From assembly GCF_006334915.2 (NCBI RefSeq), contig NZ_VDMA02000019.1, positions 124,001-188,000 on the forward strand: a DNA stretch of 64,000 nt, given 5' to 3'. The notes under the pieces were generated by a model. It was given only the letters and a program-made list of their open reading frames with translations. It was not told the origin of the DNA and did not search any database. Below, one piece after another: positions 7,782-16,309 of this stretch. Positions within the stretch are counted from its first letter, which is position 1. Every line of letters starts with the position of its first letter. Position numbers and translations under genes: made by a program. This DNA is from Microbispora catharanthi (GTDB lineage Bacteria; Actinomycetota; Actinomycetes; Streptosporangiales; Streptosporangiaceae).

Positions 7782-9293
7782 ATGACACTAGTGGGAGCGA
7801 CGGAGGCGACCGCGTGGCCCGGGATACCGGTCCCGCGTACCCCTGAACCCCTGGACCCGGCCGAGGCGAACCTGGTCGATAGGGCCCGCGACGGCGACCG
7901 CGACGCGGCGCACCGGCTGGGCCGGCTGTGCGCGGAGCGCGACGACCGACTGGGCGCCCGGCACTGGTGGGAGCGGGCGGCGCGGGCGGGCAACGTCGAC
8001 AGCGCCTACAACCTGGGGCTGTGGCACCGCACGCACGGAACGACCGAGGAGGCCATCGGCTGGTTCGAGCTGGCGGCGGCCACCGGCGACACCGACGCGG
8101 CGACGAATCTGGCCTCGCTGCTGCTGGAGCGGCGCGGCGACACCGACGGAGCGCGCACGTGGTTCGAGCGGGCGGCCGAGGACGGCTCCCGCCACGCGGC
8201 CCGGCGGCTGGCCCTGCTGTGCGAGGACCAGGGCGACGGCATGGGCGCCCGGCGCTGGCACTTCAGGGCGGCCGTGGACGGCGACCTGCGCTCGGCCCAC
8301 GACCTGGGCTTTCTCGGCTACGCCGCGGGCGACGAGGCCGAGGCGCTGCACTGGTGGGAGTACGCGGCGCGCGGCGGCCACGCGGAGGCCGCCTATCACA
8401 TGGCCCTGCTCCTGCACGCGGCCCGCGACGAGAAGGGCGCCGAAGCCTTCTACCGGCTCGCCGCCCGCGCCGACCACCCCGGCGCGGCCTTCCGGCTCGG
8501 CGACATGGCGCTGTGCCGGGGCGACCTGCCCACGGCGCGTGCCTGCTTCGAACGCGCGGCGAAGACCGGACGGCCGGACGCGCGGCGGATGGCCGGCCTC
8601 GTCTGCGCCCGGATGGACGACAAGGCGGCGACCGCCCACTGGTACGGACGGGCCGCGGCCGACGACCCCGAGGCCGCCTTCCGGTTCGGGCTGCTGCTCA
8701 TCGCGGAGCACAACGACCTGAAGGGCGGGCGCCACTGGTTCAGGCGGGCGGCCGAACGCGGGCACCACGGCGCCATGGTCGAGCTGCGGACGCTGCTGCC
8801 CCTGCTGGGCGCGTCACCCGAGGCCGAGGAATGCCTGCTCGACCCGGCCGCGCCGTACTGGAGCCGGCCCGCGGAACCCGAGCAGGCCGCGCGCGCGGAA
8901 CTCGCCGTGGCGGCGGCGCGCAGGCGCGGCGACCCGGCGGCGGAGCCCGCGGACCTGGTCGAGATCCTCGGCACGTGGGATCTGGTCACAGGGGGCGTGG
9001 TCACAGGAGATCTGGTGACAGGGAATCCGGTCACCGGGGATCTCGTCGCCGGAGGCCTGTCGAGCGCCGACGTCCCCAGCGGCGCGTTACCCGCCGGGAA
9101 CGAGGTGGGCCCGGCGGACACCGTGGGGTGGCTCGCCAGGGCGAGCGGGCTGCACCGGGCCGCGATCGAGCACCTCGGCCTGGTGCGCGCGACCCTGCTG
9201 CGGCCGGGCACGGCCCCGTGGCCCACCCCGGCCGAGGTCGAGCACGTGCTCGGCACCGCGAGGGATCTGCGCAGACGCCTCGGACTGCGCTGA
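7782..9293 (+). CDS. Sel1/TPR-like repeat protein
   Basis: About 503 residues. From residue 30 to 350 there are roughly nine 36-residue Sel1-like units with the pattern A..LG.L....GD...A..W.ERAA..G, a superhelical scaffold for protein-protein contacts. No signal peptide or membrane helix is seen, so it is probably cytosolic. Beyond the repeats is an Ala/Pro-rich region with five tandem VTG-containing 5-mers (see 8982-9056) and a small helical C-terminal segment. The start is uncertain: ATG 7782 has no clear ribosome site and an in-frame GTG lies at 7749, but that extension contains a rare TTA codon. It converges on alanine dehydrogenase; partners are unknown. Confidence 0.85.
   Translation: MTLVGATEATAWPGIPVPRTPEPLDPAEANLVDRARDGDRDAAHRLGRLCAERDDRLGARHWWERAARAGNVDSAYNLGLWHRTHGTTEEAIGWFELAAATGDTDAATNLASLLLERRGDTDGARTWFERAAEDGSRHAARRLALLCEDQGDGMGARRWHFRAAVDGDLRSAHDLGFLGYAAGDEAEALHWWEYAARGGHAEAAYHMALLLHAARDEKGAEAFYRLAARADHPGAAFRLGDMALCRGDLPTARACFERAAKTGRPDARRMAGLVCARMDDKAATAHWYGRAAADDPEAAFRFGLLLIAEHNDLKGGRHWFRRAAERGHHGAMVELRTLLPLLGASPEAEECLLDPAAPYWSRPAEPEQAARAELAVAAARRRGDPAAEPADLVEILGTWDLVTGGVVTGDLVTGNPVTGDLVAGGLSSADVPSGALPAGNEVGPADTVGWLARASGLHRAAIEHLGLVRATLLRPGTAPWPTPAEVEHVLGTARDLRRRLGLR
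8982..9056 (+). repeat. Five degenerate 15-base tandem repeats inside the Sel1-like gene
   Basis: Five consecutive 15-base units (8982, 8997, 9012, 9027, 9042), typified by GTGGTCACAGGAGAT, encode the pentapeptides LVTGG, VVTGD, LVTGN, PVTGD and LVAGG. Units differ at two to six bases. They form a flexible or beta-prone linker between the repeat superhelix and the C-terminal helix. Confidence 0.8.
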
Positions 9294-9309
9294 TCCCCCA
9301 CGTCTGCGG

Positions 9310-10425
9310 TCAGGCGGCGAGGATCTCCGCGACCGGCGTGTACCGCAGGTCGTGCGCCGCCGCGACCGGCTCGTTGGTGAGCACGCCGGCGTGGGTGTTG
9401 AGGCCCAGGCCGAGCGCCTCGTCGCCGCGCAGCGCGTCCTTCCAGCCCTTGTCGGCGAGCTTGACGGCGTAGGGCAGGGTCGCGTTGGTCAGGGCGTAGG
9501 TGGAGGTGTTGGCCACCGAGCCCGGCATGTTCGCCACGCAGTAGAACACCGACTCGTGCACGCGGAACGTCGGCTCGTCGTGCGTGGTCGGGCGGGAGTC
9601 CTCGAAGCAGCCGCCCTGGTCGATCGCGATGTCGACGAGCACGGAGCCCGGCTTCATGCGGGAGACCAGCTCGTTGGACACGAGCGTCGGGGCCTTGGCG
9701 CCCGGGATGAGCACGGCGCCGATGACCAGGTCGGCCTCGATCACCGCCCGCTCGATCGCGTACGTCGTGGAGACCAGCGTCTTCAGCCGGCCCTGGTAGA
9801 TCGCGTCGATGAAGCGCAGCCGGTCGATGTTGACGTCGAGGATCGTCACGTCGGCGCCCATGCCGACGGCGATCTGCGCCGCGTTCAGGCCGGAGACGCC
9901 GCCGCCGATCACGACGACCTTGGCGGGGGCCACGCCGGGCACCCCGCCGGGGAGCACGCCGCGGCCGCCGTTGAAGCGCATCAGGTTGTACGCGCCGACC
10001 TGGGGCGCCAGCCGCCCGGCGACCTCCGACATCGGGGCCAGCAGCGGCAGGCCGTTGCCGACCTGGACGGTCTCGTACGCGATGGCGGTGGTGCCTGCCG
10101 CGAGCAGCGCGTCGGTGCAGGGCCGGGAGGCGGCCAGGTGCAGGTAGGTGAACAGGATCTGGTCCGCGCGGAGCCGGTGGTACTCCTCCGCGATCGGCTC
10201 CTTGACCTTGAGGATCATCTCGGACTCGGCCCACACCTCGTCGGCGCCCTCGACCAGCTTGGCGCCGGCCGCGAGGTACTCCTCGTCGGTGATGTGGGAG
10301 CCGAGCCCGGCGCCGCGCTGGACGCTGACCTCGTGGCCGTGACGGACGAGCTCGTGGACGCCGGCCGGAGTGGCGGCGACGCGGTATTCGTGGTTCTTGA
10401 CCTCGGCGGGCACGCCGATCTTCAT
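9310..10425 (-). CDS. ald: Alanine dehydrogenase
   Basis: A 371-residue NAD-dependent enzyme interconverting L-alanine with pyruvate and ammonia. Visible features are the N-terminal MKIGVPAEVKNHEYRVAATPAGV, substrate-site lysine in LKVKEP, the histidine in TYLHLAA, the Rossmann motif VVIGGGVSGLNAA, and catalytic aspartate in VDIAIDQGG. Length matches the family. The ATG at 10423-10425 has an AAAGGA site. It lies 67 bases downstream of the class III aminotransferase on the same strand; the pair would recycle alanine formed by a pyruvate-dependent transaminase back to pyruvate. Confidence 0.95.
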   Translation of the reverse strand: MKIGVPAEVKNHEYRVAATPAGVHELVRHGHEVSVQRGAGLGSHITDEEYLAAGAKLVEGADEVWAESEMILKVKEPIAEEYHRLRADQILFTYLHLAASRPCTDALLAAGTTAIAYETVQVGNGLPLLAPMSEVAGRLAPQVGAYNLMRFNGGRGVLPGGVPGVAPAKVVVIGGGVSGLNAAQIAVGMGADVTILDVNIDRLRFIDAIYQGRLKTLVSTTYAIERAVIEADLVIGAVLIPGAKAPTLVSNELVSRMKPGSVLVDIAIDQGGCFEDSRPTTHDEPTFRVHESVFYCVANMPGSVANTSTYALTNATLPYAVKLADKGWKDALRGDEALGLGLNTHAGVLTNEPVAAAHDLRYTPVAEILAA

Positions 10426-10492
10426 GAGTTGTGTCCTTTCAAGCGGTCACTCGTCACGGTCGCCCCCTACCCGGCCGCACGAGCTCCATGGT

Positions 10493-11875
10493 CTACAGGC
10501 GGGCCCACGCCTCGGTGAGCACCGAACGGAGGATCGACTCGATCTCGTCGAACTCCTTGGGGCCGCAGATCAGCGGCGGGGCGAGCTGCACGACCGGGTC
10601 CCCGCGGTCGTCCGCCCGGCAGTACAGGCCGGCGTCGAACAGCGCCTTCGAGAGGAAGCCGCGCAGCAGGCGCTCCGACTCCTCCTCGTTGAACGTCTGC
10701 TTGGTGGACTTGTCCTTGACCAGCTCGATTCCGTAGAAGTAGCCCGAGCCGCGGACGTCGCCGACGATCGGCAGGTCCAGCAGCCGGTCGAGGGTCGCCT
10801 TGAACACCGGCTCGTTGGCCGTGACGTGCTCGAGCAGACCCTCACTCTCGAAGATGTCGAGGTTGGCCAGGGCGACGGCGGCCGACACCGGGTGGCCGCC
10901 GAAGGTGTAGCCGTGCGCGAAGGTCTCGTTGCCGTGCTTGAACGGCTCGAACAGCCGCTCCGAGGCGATCATGGCGCCGATGGGCGAGTAACCGCTCGTC
11001 AGGCCCTTCGCACAGGTGATGATGTCCGGCACGTAGTCGAACTTCTGGCCGCCGAACATCGTGCCCAGCCGGCCGAAGGCGCAGATGACCTCGTCCGACA
11101 CGAGCAGCACGTCGTGGGCGTCGCAGATCTCGCGCAGGCGCTGGAAGTATCCGGGGGGCGGCGGGAAGCAGCCGCCGGCGTTCTGCACCGGCTCGACGAA
11201 GACGGCGGCCACGGTGTCCGGGCCTTCCATCTCGATGGCCTTGCCGATCTGGTCGGCGGCCCAGCGGCCGAACGCCTCGGGGTCCTTCTCCAGGCCGGGG
11301 AAGCCGGAGATCTCGTCGGCGCGGTAGAGGTTCGTGTTGGGGGCCTTGATCGCGCCGGGCACCAGCGGCTCGAAGACCTGCTTGAGCGCCGGGATGCCGG
11401 TGATCGACAGCGCGCCCTGCGGGGTGCCGTGGTAGGCGATGGACCGGCTGACGACCTTGGTCTTCAGCGGCTTGCCCTTGAGCTTGTAGTACTGCTTGGC
11501 CAGCTTCCAGGCCGACTCGACGGCCTCGCCGCCGCCCGTGGTGAAGAAGACGCGGTTGAGGTCGCCGGGGGTGAGCTCCGCGAGTCGCGCGGCGAGCTCG
11601 GCGGCCTTCGGGTGCGCGTACGACCACAGGGGGAAGAACGCGAGCTCCTGGGCCTGCTTGGCGGCGGCCTCGGCCAGTTCGGCGCGGCCGTGGCCGACCT
11701 GGACCACGAACAGTCCGGCCAGGCCGTCGAGGTACCGCTTGCCGTGGATGTCGTAGATGTAGGCGCCCTCACCGCGCACGATCATGGGCACCTCCCCTCC
11801 CTCATAGGAGGAGTGGCGCGTGAAGTGCATCCAGAGATTGTCGTGTGCGGCCTTGAGAACGTCGGGGCGCGTCAT
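10493..11875 (-). CDS. Class III pyridoxal-phosphate aminotransferase (omega-amino acid/polyamine:pyruvate type)
   Basis: A 460-residue fold-type I transaminase. It shows the entry segment YDIHGKRYLDGLAGL, the phosphate-binding TTGGGEAVESAWK, the PLP-ring aspartate in LLVSDEVICAFGRLG (D261) and Schiff-base lysine in CAKGLTSGYSP (K290). The sequence resembles putrescine/omega-amino-acid:pyruvate aminotransferases. Exact substrate cannot be read from sequence; the adjacent alanine dehydrogenase suggests pyruvate is the acceptor and alanine the product. The ATG is preceded by GAGGGAAG. It is first gene of a two-gene operon and diverges from the M20 peptidase. Confidence 0.92.
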   Translation of the reverse strand: MTRPDVLKAAHDNLWMHFTRHSSYEGGEVPMIVRGEGAYIYDIHGKRYLDGLAGLFVVQVGHGRAELAEAAAKQAQELAFFPLWSYAHPKAAELAARLAELTPGDLNRVFFTTGGGEAVESAWKLAKQYYKLKGKPLKTKVVSRSIAYHGTPQGALSITGIPALKQVFEPLVPGAIKAPNTNLYRADEISGFPGLEKDPEAFGRWAADQIGKAIEMEGPDTVAAVFVEPVQNAGGCFPPPPGYFQRLREICDAHDVLLVSDEVICAFGRLGTMFGGQKFDYVPDIITCAKGLTSGYSPIGAMIASERLFEPFKHGNETFAHGYTFGGHPVSAAVALANLDIFESEGLLEHVTANEPVFKATLDRLLDLPIVGDVRGSGYFYGIELVKDKSTKQTFNEEESERLLRGFLSKALFDAGLYCRADDRGDPVVQLAPPLICGPKEFDEIESILRSVLTEAWARL

Positions 11876-12117
11876 CGCAACCTTCCCTCAGGTGATCCGT
11901 CGCTGTTGGACAGTGTGCATGCCACTTCGGCGTTTTGCCAAGTGATTACGTGGCGTCACTGTGAAAGAAGTTCGGATTCCGTGACATCGACATGTAACGG
12001 CAACGAAATCCGTCACGGTAGATTGAGGCCGTCCAGACCTGGGAGATGGGTCCGCCGGACCTGTGGTCAAATGGGGTCCACCAGCCGGGAAGATCCGCGT
12101 ACATCCGGGAGAACGCC

Positions 12118-13470
12118 GTGACACCAGAGGAGATCGAGCGCGCCGTCGAGGAGGGCATGCCGCAGACGGTCGAGGACCTCAGGCGCCTGGTCGCCATCCC
12201 GTCCGTCGCGTTCCCCGGCCACTCCGAGGCCCCGGTCCTGGAGGCCGCGGCGCTCGTGGAGCGGCTGCTGCGCGCCGCCGGCCTCCCGCACGTCCGGCAG
12301 ATCCCCATCGAGGGCAGCTTCCCCGCCGTGTTCGCCGAGGCGCCCGCCCCCGACGGGGCCCCGACCGTGCTGCTCTACGCGCACTACGACGTGCAGCCCT
12401 CCGGCGACCTCGCCCTCTGGCGCACTCCGCCGTTCGAGCCCACGGTCGCCGACGGCATCATGTACGGCCGGGGTGCGGCCGACGACAAGAGCGGCGTCAT
12501 CACCCACGTGGCCGCGCTGCGCGCCTTCAACGGCCGGTTCCCGGTCGGTGTGAAGGTCATCATCGAGGGCCAGGAGGAGTACGCGGGCGAGCGCCTGGAG
12601 GCGTTCGTCGAGGCCAACCCCGACCTGCTGCGCGCCGACGCCATGGTCATCGCCGACGTGGGCAACCCCGAGGTGGGCGACCCCGCGATCACGACGTCGC
12701 TGCGCGGCATGGCCGCGTTCACCGTGGAGGTCCGCACGCTGGCCGAGGCCGTGCACAGCGGCGCGTTCGGCGGCGCCGCGCCCGACGCGCTGGCCGCGCT
12801 CATGCGCATGCTGACCGCCCTGCACGACGACCAGGGGAACGTACGGGTGCCCGGGCTCGAACCGGGGACCTTCCCCGGCGCGGCGCTCGGCGATGAGGAG
12901 TTCCGCGCGCTCGCCGGGGTGCTCGACGGCGTGTCGCTGGTCGGCGACGGTTCGCTCGCCGACCGGCTCTGGGCGTCGTACGCGATCACGGTGACCGGGC
13001 TGGACGTGCCGACGGTGACCGGCGCGATCAACGCGGTGCAGGCGGTGGCCCGGGCTCGCGTCACGATCCGCATCCCCGCGAGCGGGGACGCCAGGCAGGC
13101 GCTGAACGACGTGACGGCCTTCCTGGAGAAGGTCGCGCCGTGGGGGGTCAAGGTCTCCTTCGGCGACTTCGTCAGCGGCTCGGGCTTCCAGATCGAGCCG
13201 GGCGGCCCGGCCATGAACGCCGCGGAGCGGGCGCTGGAGCGCGCCTTCGGCCGGGCGCCGCGCCAGGTCGGCCAGGGCGGCTCGATTCCGCTGGTGGCGG
13301 CCCTCGCCCGGCAGTTCCCCAAGGCCGAGATCCTGCTTTACGGCGCCGAGGACGACGGCGCCTCGATCCACGCCCCCAACGAGCGGGTGGTGCTGGAGGA
13401 GCTGCGCCGCACCATCACGACCGAGGCCCTGTTCCTCGCCGACTACGGCGGCTGGCACGGCGCCGCCTGA
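12118..13470 (+). CDS. M20-family metallopeptidase (dipeptidase/carboxypeptidase type)
   Basis: A 450-residue zinc peptidase of the M20 (ArgE/DapE/CPG2) superfamily. Metal ligands and catalytic residues are visible: H89 and D91 in AHYDVQP, D122 in GAADDKSG, the acidic pair E153/E154 in IIEGQEEYAG, and a distal ligand region near the C-terminus. The dimerisation domain starts with SLRGMAAFTVEVRT. Cytosolic, no signal. The GTG at 12118 is preceded by CGGGAG; the frame stays open upstream but without a ribosome site. It is divergent from the aminotransferase across a 242-base region and ends at a strong hairpin (13489-13523). Substrate unknown, probably small peptides or N-acyl amino acids. Confidence 0.9.
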   Translation: MTPEEIERAVEEGMPQTVEDLRRLVAIPSVAFPGHSEAPVLEAAALVERLLRAAGLPHVRQIPIEGSFPAVFAEAPAPDGAPTVLLYAHYDVQPSGDLALWRTPPFEPTVADGIMYGRGAADDKSGVITHVAALRAFNGRFPVGVKVIIEGQEEYAGERLEAFVEANPDLLRADAMVIADVGNPEVGDPAITTSLRGMAAFTVEVRTLAEAVHSGAFGGAAPDALAALMRMLTALHDDQGNVRVPGLEPGTFPGAALGDEEFRALAGVLDGVSLVGDGSLADRLWASYAITVTGLDVPTVTGAINAVQAVARARVTIRIPASGDARQALNDVTAFLEKVAPWGVKVSFGDFVSGSGFQIEPGGPAMNAAERALERAFGRAPRQVGQGGSIPLVAALARQFPKAEILLYGAEDDGASIHAPNERVVLEELRRTITTEALFLADYGGWHGAA

Positions 13471-13488
13471 CGCCGATCGTTGATGCGG

Positions 13489-13530
13489 GAAGGCCCGGTG
13501 GCTGGGGGGACCACCGGGCCTTCCGTCTTT
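13489..13530 (+). terminator. Intrinsic terminator of the M20 peptidase gene
   Basis: A 13-base perfect stem, GAAGGCCCGGTGG (13489-13501) with CCACCGGGCCTTC (13511-13523), with a 9-base loop, followed by CGTCTTTCTC. It begins 18 bases after the peptidase stop codon and also separates it from the convergent pectate lyase gene. Confidence 0.85.
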
Positions 13531-13582
13531 CTCGCACCGCCGTCACACGTGGCCCCGGGGATCTCGGGACCGGCCGGCGCGC

Positions 13583-14860
13583 TTACTGGTAGTGGATGTC
13601 GGAGGAGCTGTAGATGCAGTTCGTCCCGTCGGCGCCGCTACCGATCTCGGTCGGCTCGCTGCCCTTCGGCACGCCCTTGTACTTCAGGCACACGATCATC
13701 TTGTGGTTGGGGTCGTTCTTGATCGTGATGTTCGAGAAGCGCGCGGTGTCGCCCCAGTTGGTGTTGATGCCCGCGAGCACCTTGCCGGGGTAGGTCGCCA
13801 CGATGTTCGACATCTGGACGTGCCGCTGGTAGGAGTTCGTGCAGTTGCCGCAGGCACGGTAGAGCTTCCCGAAGTTGTCCACCTGGAAGTTCTTGATGAC
13901 CATGGTGCCGGGGCCGTTGTGCTGGAACACCTTGTCGGACGCGCTCTTGGCGCCGCCGCCGTCGATGGTCATGACCTGCGACGACGAGCTGCCCAGCAGG
14001 GTCGCGGCGTCCTCGCCGACGTCCTCCCACCAGACGTTCTGCAGGGTGCAGCTACCCAGGCAGTGGATGCCGTCGGCGCCGGGCGAACCGATGACGACGT
14101 TCTTGAGCGTCGCGCCGTTGGCCAGCTCGAAGATCGGGTCCTGGCTCTCGCTCTGCCCGCCGTCGCCCATGTCGCCGCTTGCGTAGTAGCGCTTCAGGCC
14201 GCCGTCCATGGTGCCGGAGACGCTGATCGTGCTGGTGACCGCCTGCGAGCCGTTCGGGCTGGGCCAGCCCGACGGCGGCGTCGGGTTGGTGGTCGGGCTC
14301 TTCGTCGGCGTGACTGTGGGGGTGGACGACGGCTGGGAACCGGCCGGCTGGAGGGTCCACTGCTTGGTGGAGACCGAGTCGCAGGAGTTCTGCTGCACCA
14401 GGGCGCCCGAGGAGGTGGAGTTGTCCTTGGTGTTGAGGCACTTGTCGCTGTTGGCGTTGACGACGCGGTAGTTCGACCCCGAGGCGGTGAGTTCCCAGGT
14501 CTGCGACGAGGCGCCGGTGCACGACTCCTGCTGGACGGCCTTGCCCGCGGAGGTGGAGGCCCCGGCGACGCCGGCGCACTTGCCGCTGTTGCCCGCGGTC
14601 AGGCGGAAGCCGCTGCCCTGGGCCGACAGGTTCCAGGTCTGGTTGCTCGCGCCGTTGCAGGCGGCGACCGTGAGCTGGACGCCGTCCGAGCCGCTGCTGC
14701 CCGGAACGGTGAGGCACAGGCCGCTGGCGCCGTTCACGATCCGGTAGGCGCCCGCGCTCGGCGCCGCGTTGGAGACGCCGGCGAAGACGCCGCCGACCAG
14801 GGCGGCGACCCCGACGACGGTGCCGATCACCCCGACTCCGGTTCTGGTACTCCTTCTCAA
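13583..14860 (-). CDS. Secreted pectate lyase (PL3-like) with N-terminal ricin-type CBM13
   Basis: A 425-residue secreted protein. A signal peptide with basic LRRSTRTG and hydrophobic core ends near SNAAPSA. Residues about 37-165 are a ricin-B trefoil with three repeats carrying the QTW/Q.W motif (NQTWNL, SQTWEL, TKQWTL), a carbohydrate-binding module. After a Ser/Thr/Pro linker, the C-terminal 200 residues form a right-handed beta-helix with DGIHCLGSCTLQNVWWEDVGEDAATL, typical of PL3 pectate lyases that cleave polygalacturonate by beta-elimination. I chose TTG at 14858-14860 because GAGGAG precedes it by seven bases and it directly opens the signal peptide; the upstream extension lacks both. 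Confidence 0.9.
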   Translation of the reverse strand: MRRSTRTGVGVIGTVVGVAALVGGVFAGVSNAAPSAGAYRIVNGASGLCLTVPGSSGSDGVQLTVAACNGASNQTWNLSAQGSGFRLTAGNSGKCAGVAGASTSAGKAVQQESCTGASSQTWELTASGSNYRVVNANSDKCLNTKDNSTSSGALVQQNSCDSVSTKQWTLQPAGSQPSSTPTVTPTKSPTTNPTPPSGWPSPNGSQAVTSTISVSGTMDGGLKRYYASGDMGDGGQSESQDPIFELANGATLKNVVIGSPGADGIHCLGSCTLQNVWWEDVGEDAATLLGSSSSQVMTIDGGGAKSASDKVFQHNGPGTMVIKNFQVDNFGKLYRACGNCTNSYQRHVQMSNIVATYPGKVLAGINTNWGDTARFSNITIKNDPNHKMIVCLKYKGVPKGSEPTEIGSGADGTNCIYSSSDIHYQ

Positions 14861-14938
14861 AGCCGAGCTCCTCGCAGGTCGTGCAGGACCCCTGACCGAG
14901 GCGGTGGCCGGCGCCACTTCTGGTCCCGCTGGGGGAAA

Positions 14939-14965
14939 TTCATAGATGTGAACAACATCCATGAA
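14939..14965. promoter_or_regulatory. Candidate operator of the pectate lyase gene
   Basis: Arms TTCATAGATGT (14939-14949) and ACATCCATGAA (14955-14965) pair at 10 of 11 positions around five bases. It lies just downstream of the predicted transcription start of the pectate lyase promoter, a position suited to repression. The A+T-rich palindrome stands out from its surroundings. The regulator is unknown and not encoded next door. Confidence 0.6.
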
Positions 14966-14979
14966 CCGGAACACGGCCA

Positions 14980-15009
14980 AAATTACGGACCTCGGGAACC
15001 CGTGGTCAA
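14980..15009 (-). promoter_or_regulatory. Sigma-70-type promoter for pectate lyase
   Basis: On the minus strand, -35 TTGACC (15004-15009) and -10 TAATTT (14980-14985) with an 18-base spacer. This gives a leader of roughly 110 bases before the TTG start, containing the palindrome at 14939-14965. The rest of the 390-base interval up to the LysR fragment holds no other gene that I can support. Confidence 0.6.
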
Positions 15010-15250
15010 TGGTCTGTGTCGGCCAGTTGACGACCGGTCCGGGCACCCACCGATTCGGGCAGGTGAGAGCCGATGCACCCGGCGTCCGCCGGTGAAATTT
15101 TCATGAAACACGGACATGCCGGGGAAGCGCTCACTCGTGCGCGCGGCGGTGCCCGGATGACCGCCAGGCTCCCCCTGCGCGGCGGTCACCAGCTCTGACG
15201 AGCCGCTATTGGGTCTACTGCAAAGTTTCTTTACTTATTACGCTCGCGGC

Positions 15251-15385
15251 GTGGAGCTAGAAGTGCGTCATCTGCGCGCGGTCTGCGCCATCGCGGACCG
15301 CGGGAGCATCTCCAAGGTCGCCGCCGCACTGAAGACCTCCCAGCCATCCCCGACCCGCCGACCGGGCTCCTCCTCATGTCGGTGA
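15251..15385 (+). pseudogene. Truncated LysR-family regulator (N-terminal HTH remnant)
   Basis: GTG at 15251 opens a reading frame whose first 33 residues, VELEVRHLRAVCAIADRG then SISKVAAALKTSQPS, match the start of a LysR winged helix; compare MDLEIRHLRIVHAVAEAG of the intact regulator at 47665. After SQPS, where TAQLKRIE should follow, it runs into unrelated residues and stops at TGA 15383-15385. The remainder of the gene is absent, so this is a deletion remnant. What removed the rest is not evident; the next intact gene starts 88 bases downstream. Confidence 0.75.
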
Positions 15386-15426
15386 AATCACACCATGACG
15401 GGCATGGGGCGAGGAGCTCTCGGCGC

Positions 15427-15451
15427 TACACTTTTGTACCGACTGGTCAGT
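15427..15451 (+). promoter_or_regulatory. Promoter -10 and TetR-type operator for the ABC/YhgE/TetR operon
   Basis: A -10-like TACACT (15427-15432) is followed by the partial palindrome ACCGACTGGTCAGT (15438-15451), resembling the ACCGACCGGTCGGT-type sites bound by many TetR regulators. It covers the expected transcription start, 22 bases upstream of the first GTG. The TetR gene at the end of this operon (18651) is the natural candidate repressor. Confidence 0.55.
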
Positions 15452-15472
15452 GCAAAAGAATGGAGCACAGAC

Positions 15473-16309
15473 GTGGATGCCGGGCGGACCGCCGGGGACG
15501 TCACCCCCTCAGCCGGAACTCCCGCCGGGCCGTCCGGCCCCATGGTCGAGGGGCTGATCGGCGGCGTGTTCGGCGGCGTCGAGGTGGAGGCGCGGGAACT
15601 GGGCCTGCGGGGTGGTCACGGCTGGGTCTACCGGCACGTCTCACTGCACGCGGCCCCCGGGACGCTCACCGTTGTCACGGGCCAGGCGGGCAGCGGGCGT
15701 ACGAGCCTGCTGCTCACACTCGCGGGACGGATGAAGCCCACCGAGGGGACGCTCACCGTCGGCGGCCTGGCGACGCCCCACAGGATCAGGCAGATCGCCG
15801 CCCTCGGGCTCTTCACCGAGGTGAACCCGTTCGACGACGCCCTGACCGTACGGGAGCACCTGCAGGAGCGGCTGCGCCCGCACGGGTTCCTGTGGCGCAG
15901 GCGGCACCCGGACGCCGGGCGGTCGGCGCTCGCCCACGCCGGCCTCGCCCCTGACGAACTGCCGCACGGCGACCGGACCCCGACCAGGGAGCTCACCCGG
16001 GACCAGGCGGTGCGGCTGGGCGTCACGCTCGCCCTGCTCGACCAGCCGGGCCTGCTCCTCGTGGACGACGCCGACACCGGCATCCCCGCGGGCAGGCGGC
16101 GCGAGCTGTGGGACATCCTGCGCCGCCTCGCCGACCAGGGGCTCACCGTCGTCGCGGCGTGCACCGACGCCGAGGAGGCGACCGGCGCGGCCACCACGCT
16201 GCTGCCGCTGCCCGTCCCCGCTCCCCCGCCGCCTCCCTCACCGCCCGTCGCCGCGGACGACACCGGCGTGGCGCGCGGCGATGAGGCGGAGGAAGGAGAA
16301 CGCCGATGA
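15473..16309 (+). CDS. Degenerate ABC-type ATPase partner of YhgE/Pip protein
   Basis: A 278-residue ABC domain protein. The P-loop reads GQAGSGRTS (70-78) with arginine at the usual lysine; the signature is LTRDQ (174-178) instead of LSGGQ; Walker B is LLLVDDA with aspartate (D199) at the catalytic glutamate; the H-loop histidine is replaced by cysteine in VVAACTD. A Pro-rich C-terminal tail follows. Such changes suggest weak or no ATP hydrolysis. The GTG at 15473 has GGAG at seven bases. The stop overlaps the ATG of the YhgE-like gene by four bases, so they likely form one complex. Function of the complex is unknown. Confidence 0.82.
   Translation: MDAGRTAGDVTPSAGTPAGPSGPMVEGLIGGVFGGVEVEARELGLRGGHGWVYRHVSLHAAPGTLTVVTGQAGSGRTSLLLTLAGRMKPTEGTLTVGGLATPHRIRQIAALGLFTEVNPFDDALTVREHLQERLRPHGFLWRRRHPDAGRSALAHAGLAPDELPHGDRTPTRELTRDQAVRLGVTLALLDQPGLLLVDDADTGIPAGRRRELWDILRRLADQGLTVVAACTDAEEATGAATTLLPLPVPAPPPPPSPPVAADDTGVARGDEAEEGERR

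Noticed and set aside
14861-15046. Upstream extension of the pectate lyase to an earlier start
   Set aside because: The extension contains the operator and leader, breaks the signal peptide pattern, and TTG 14860 has an excellent ribosome site.
15473-16309. Sequencing error as the cause of the degenerate ABC motifs
   Set aside because: Four separate motifs are altered by in-frame substitutions while the frame and overall fold pattern are intact, which a few base errors would not produce.
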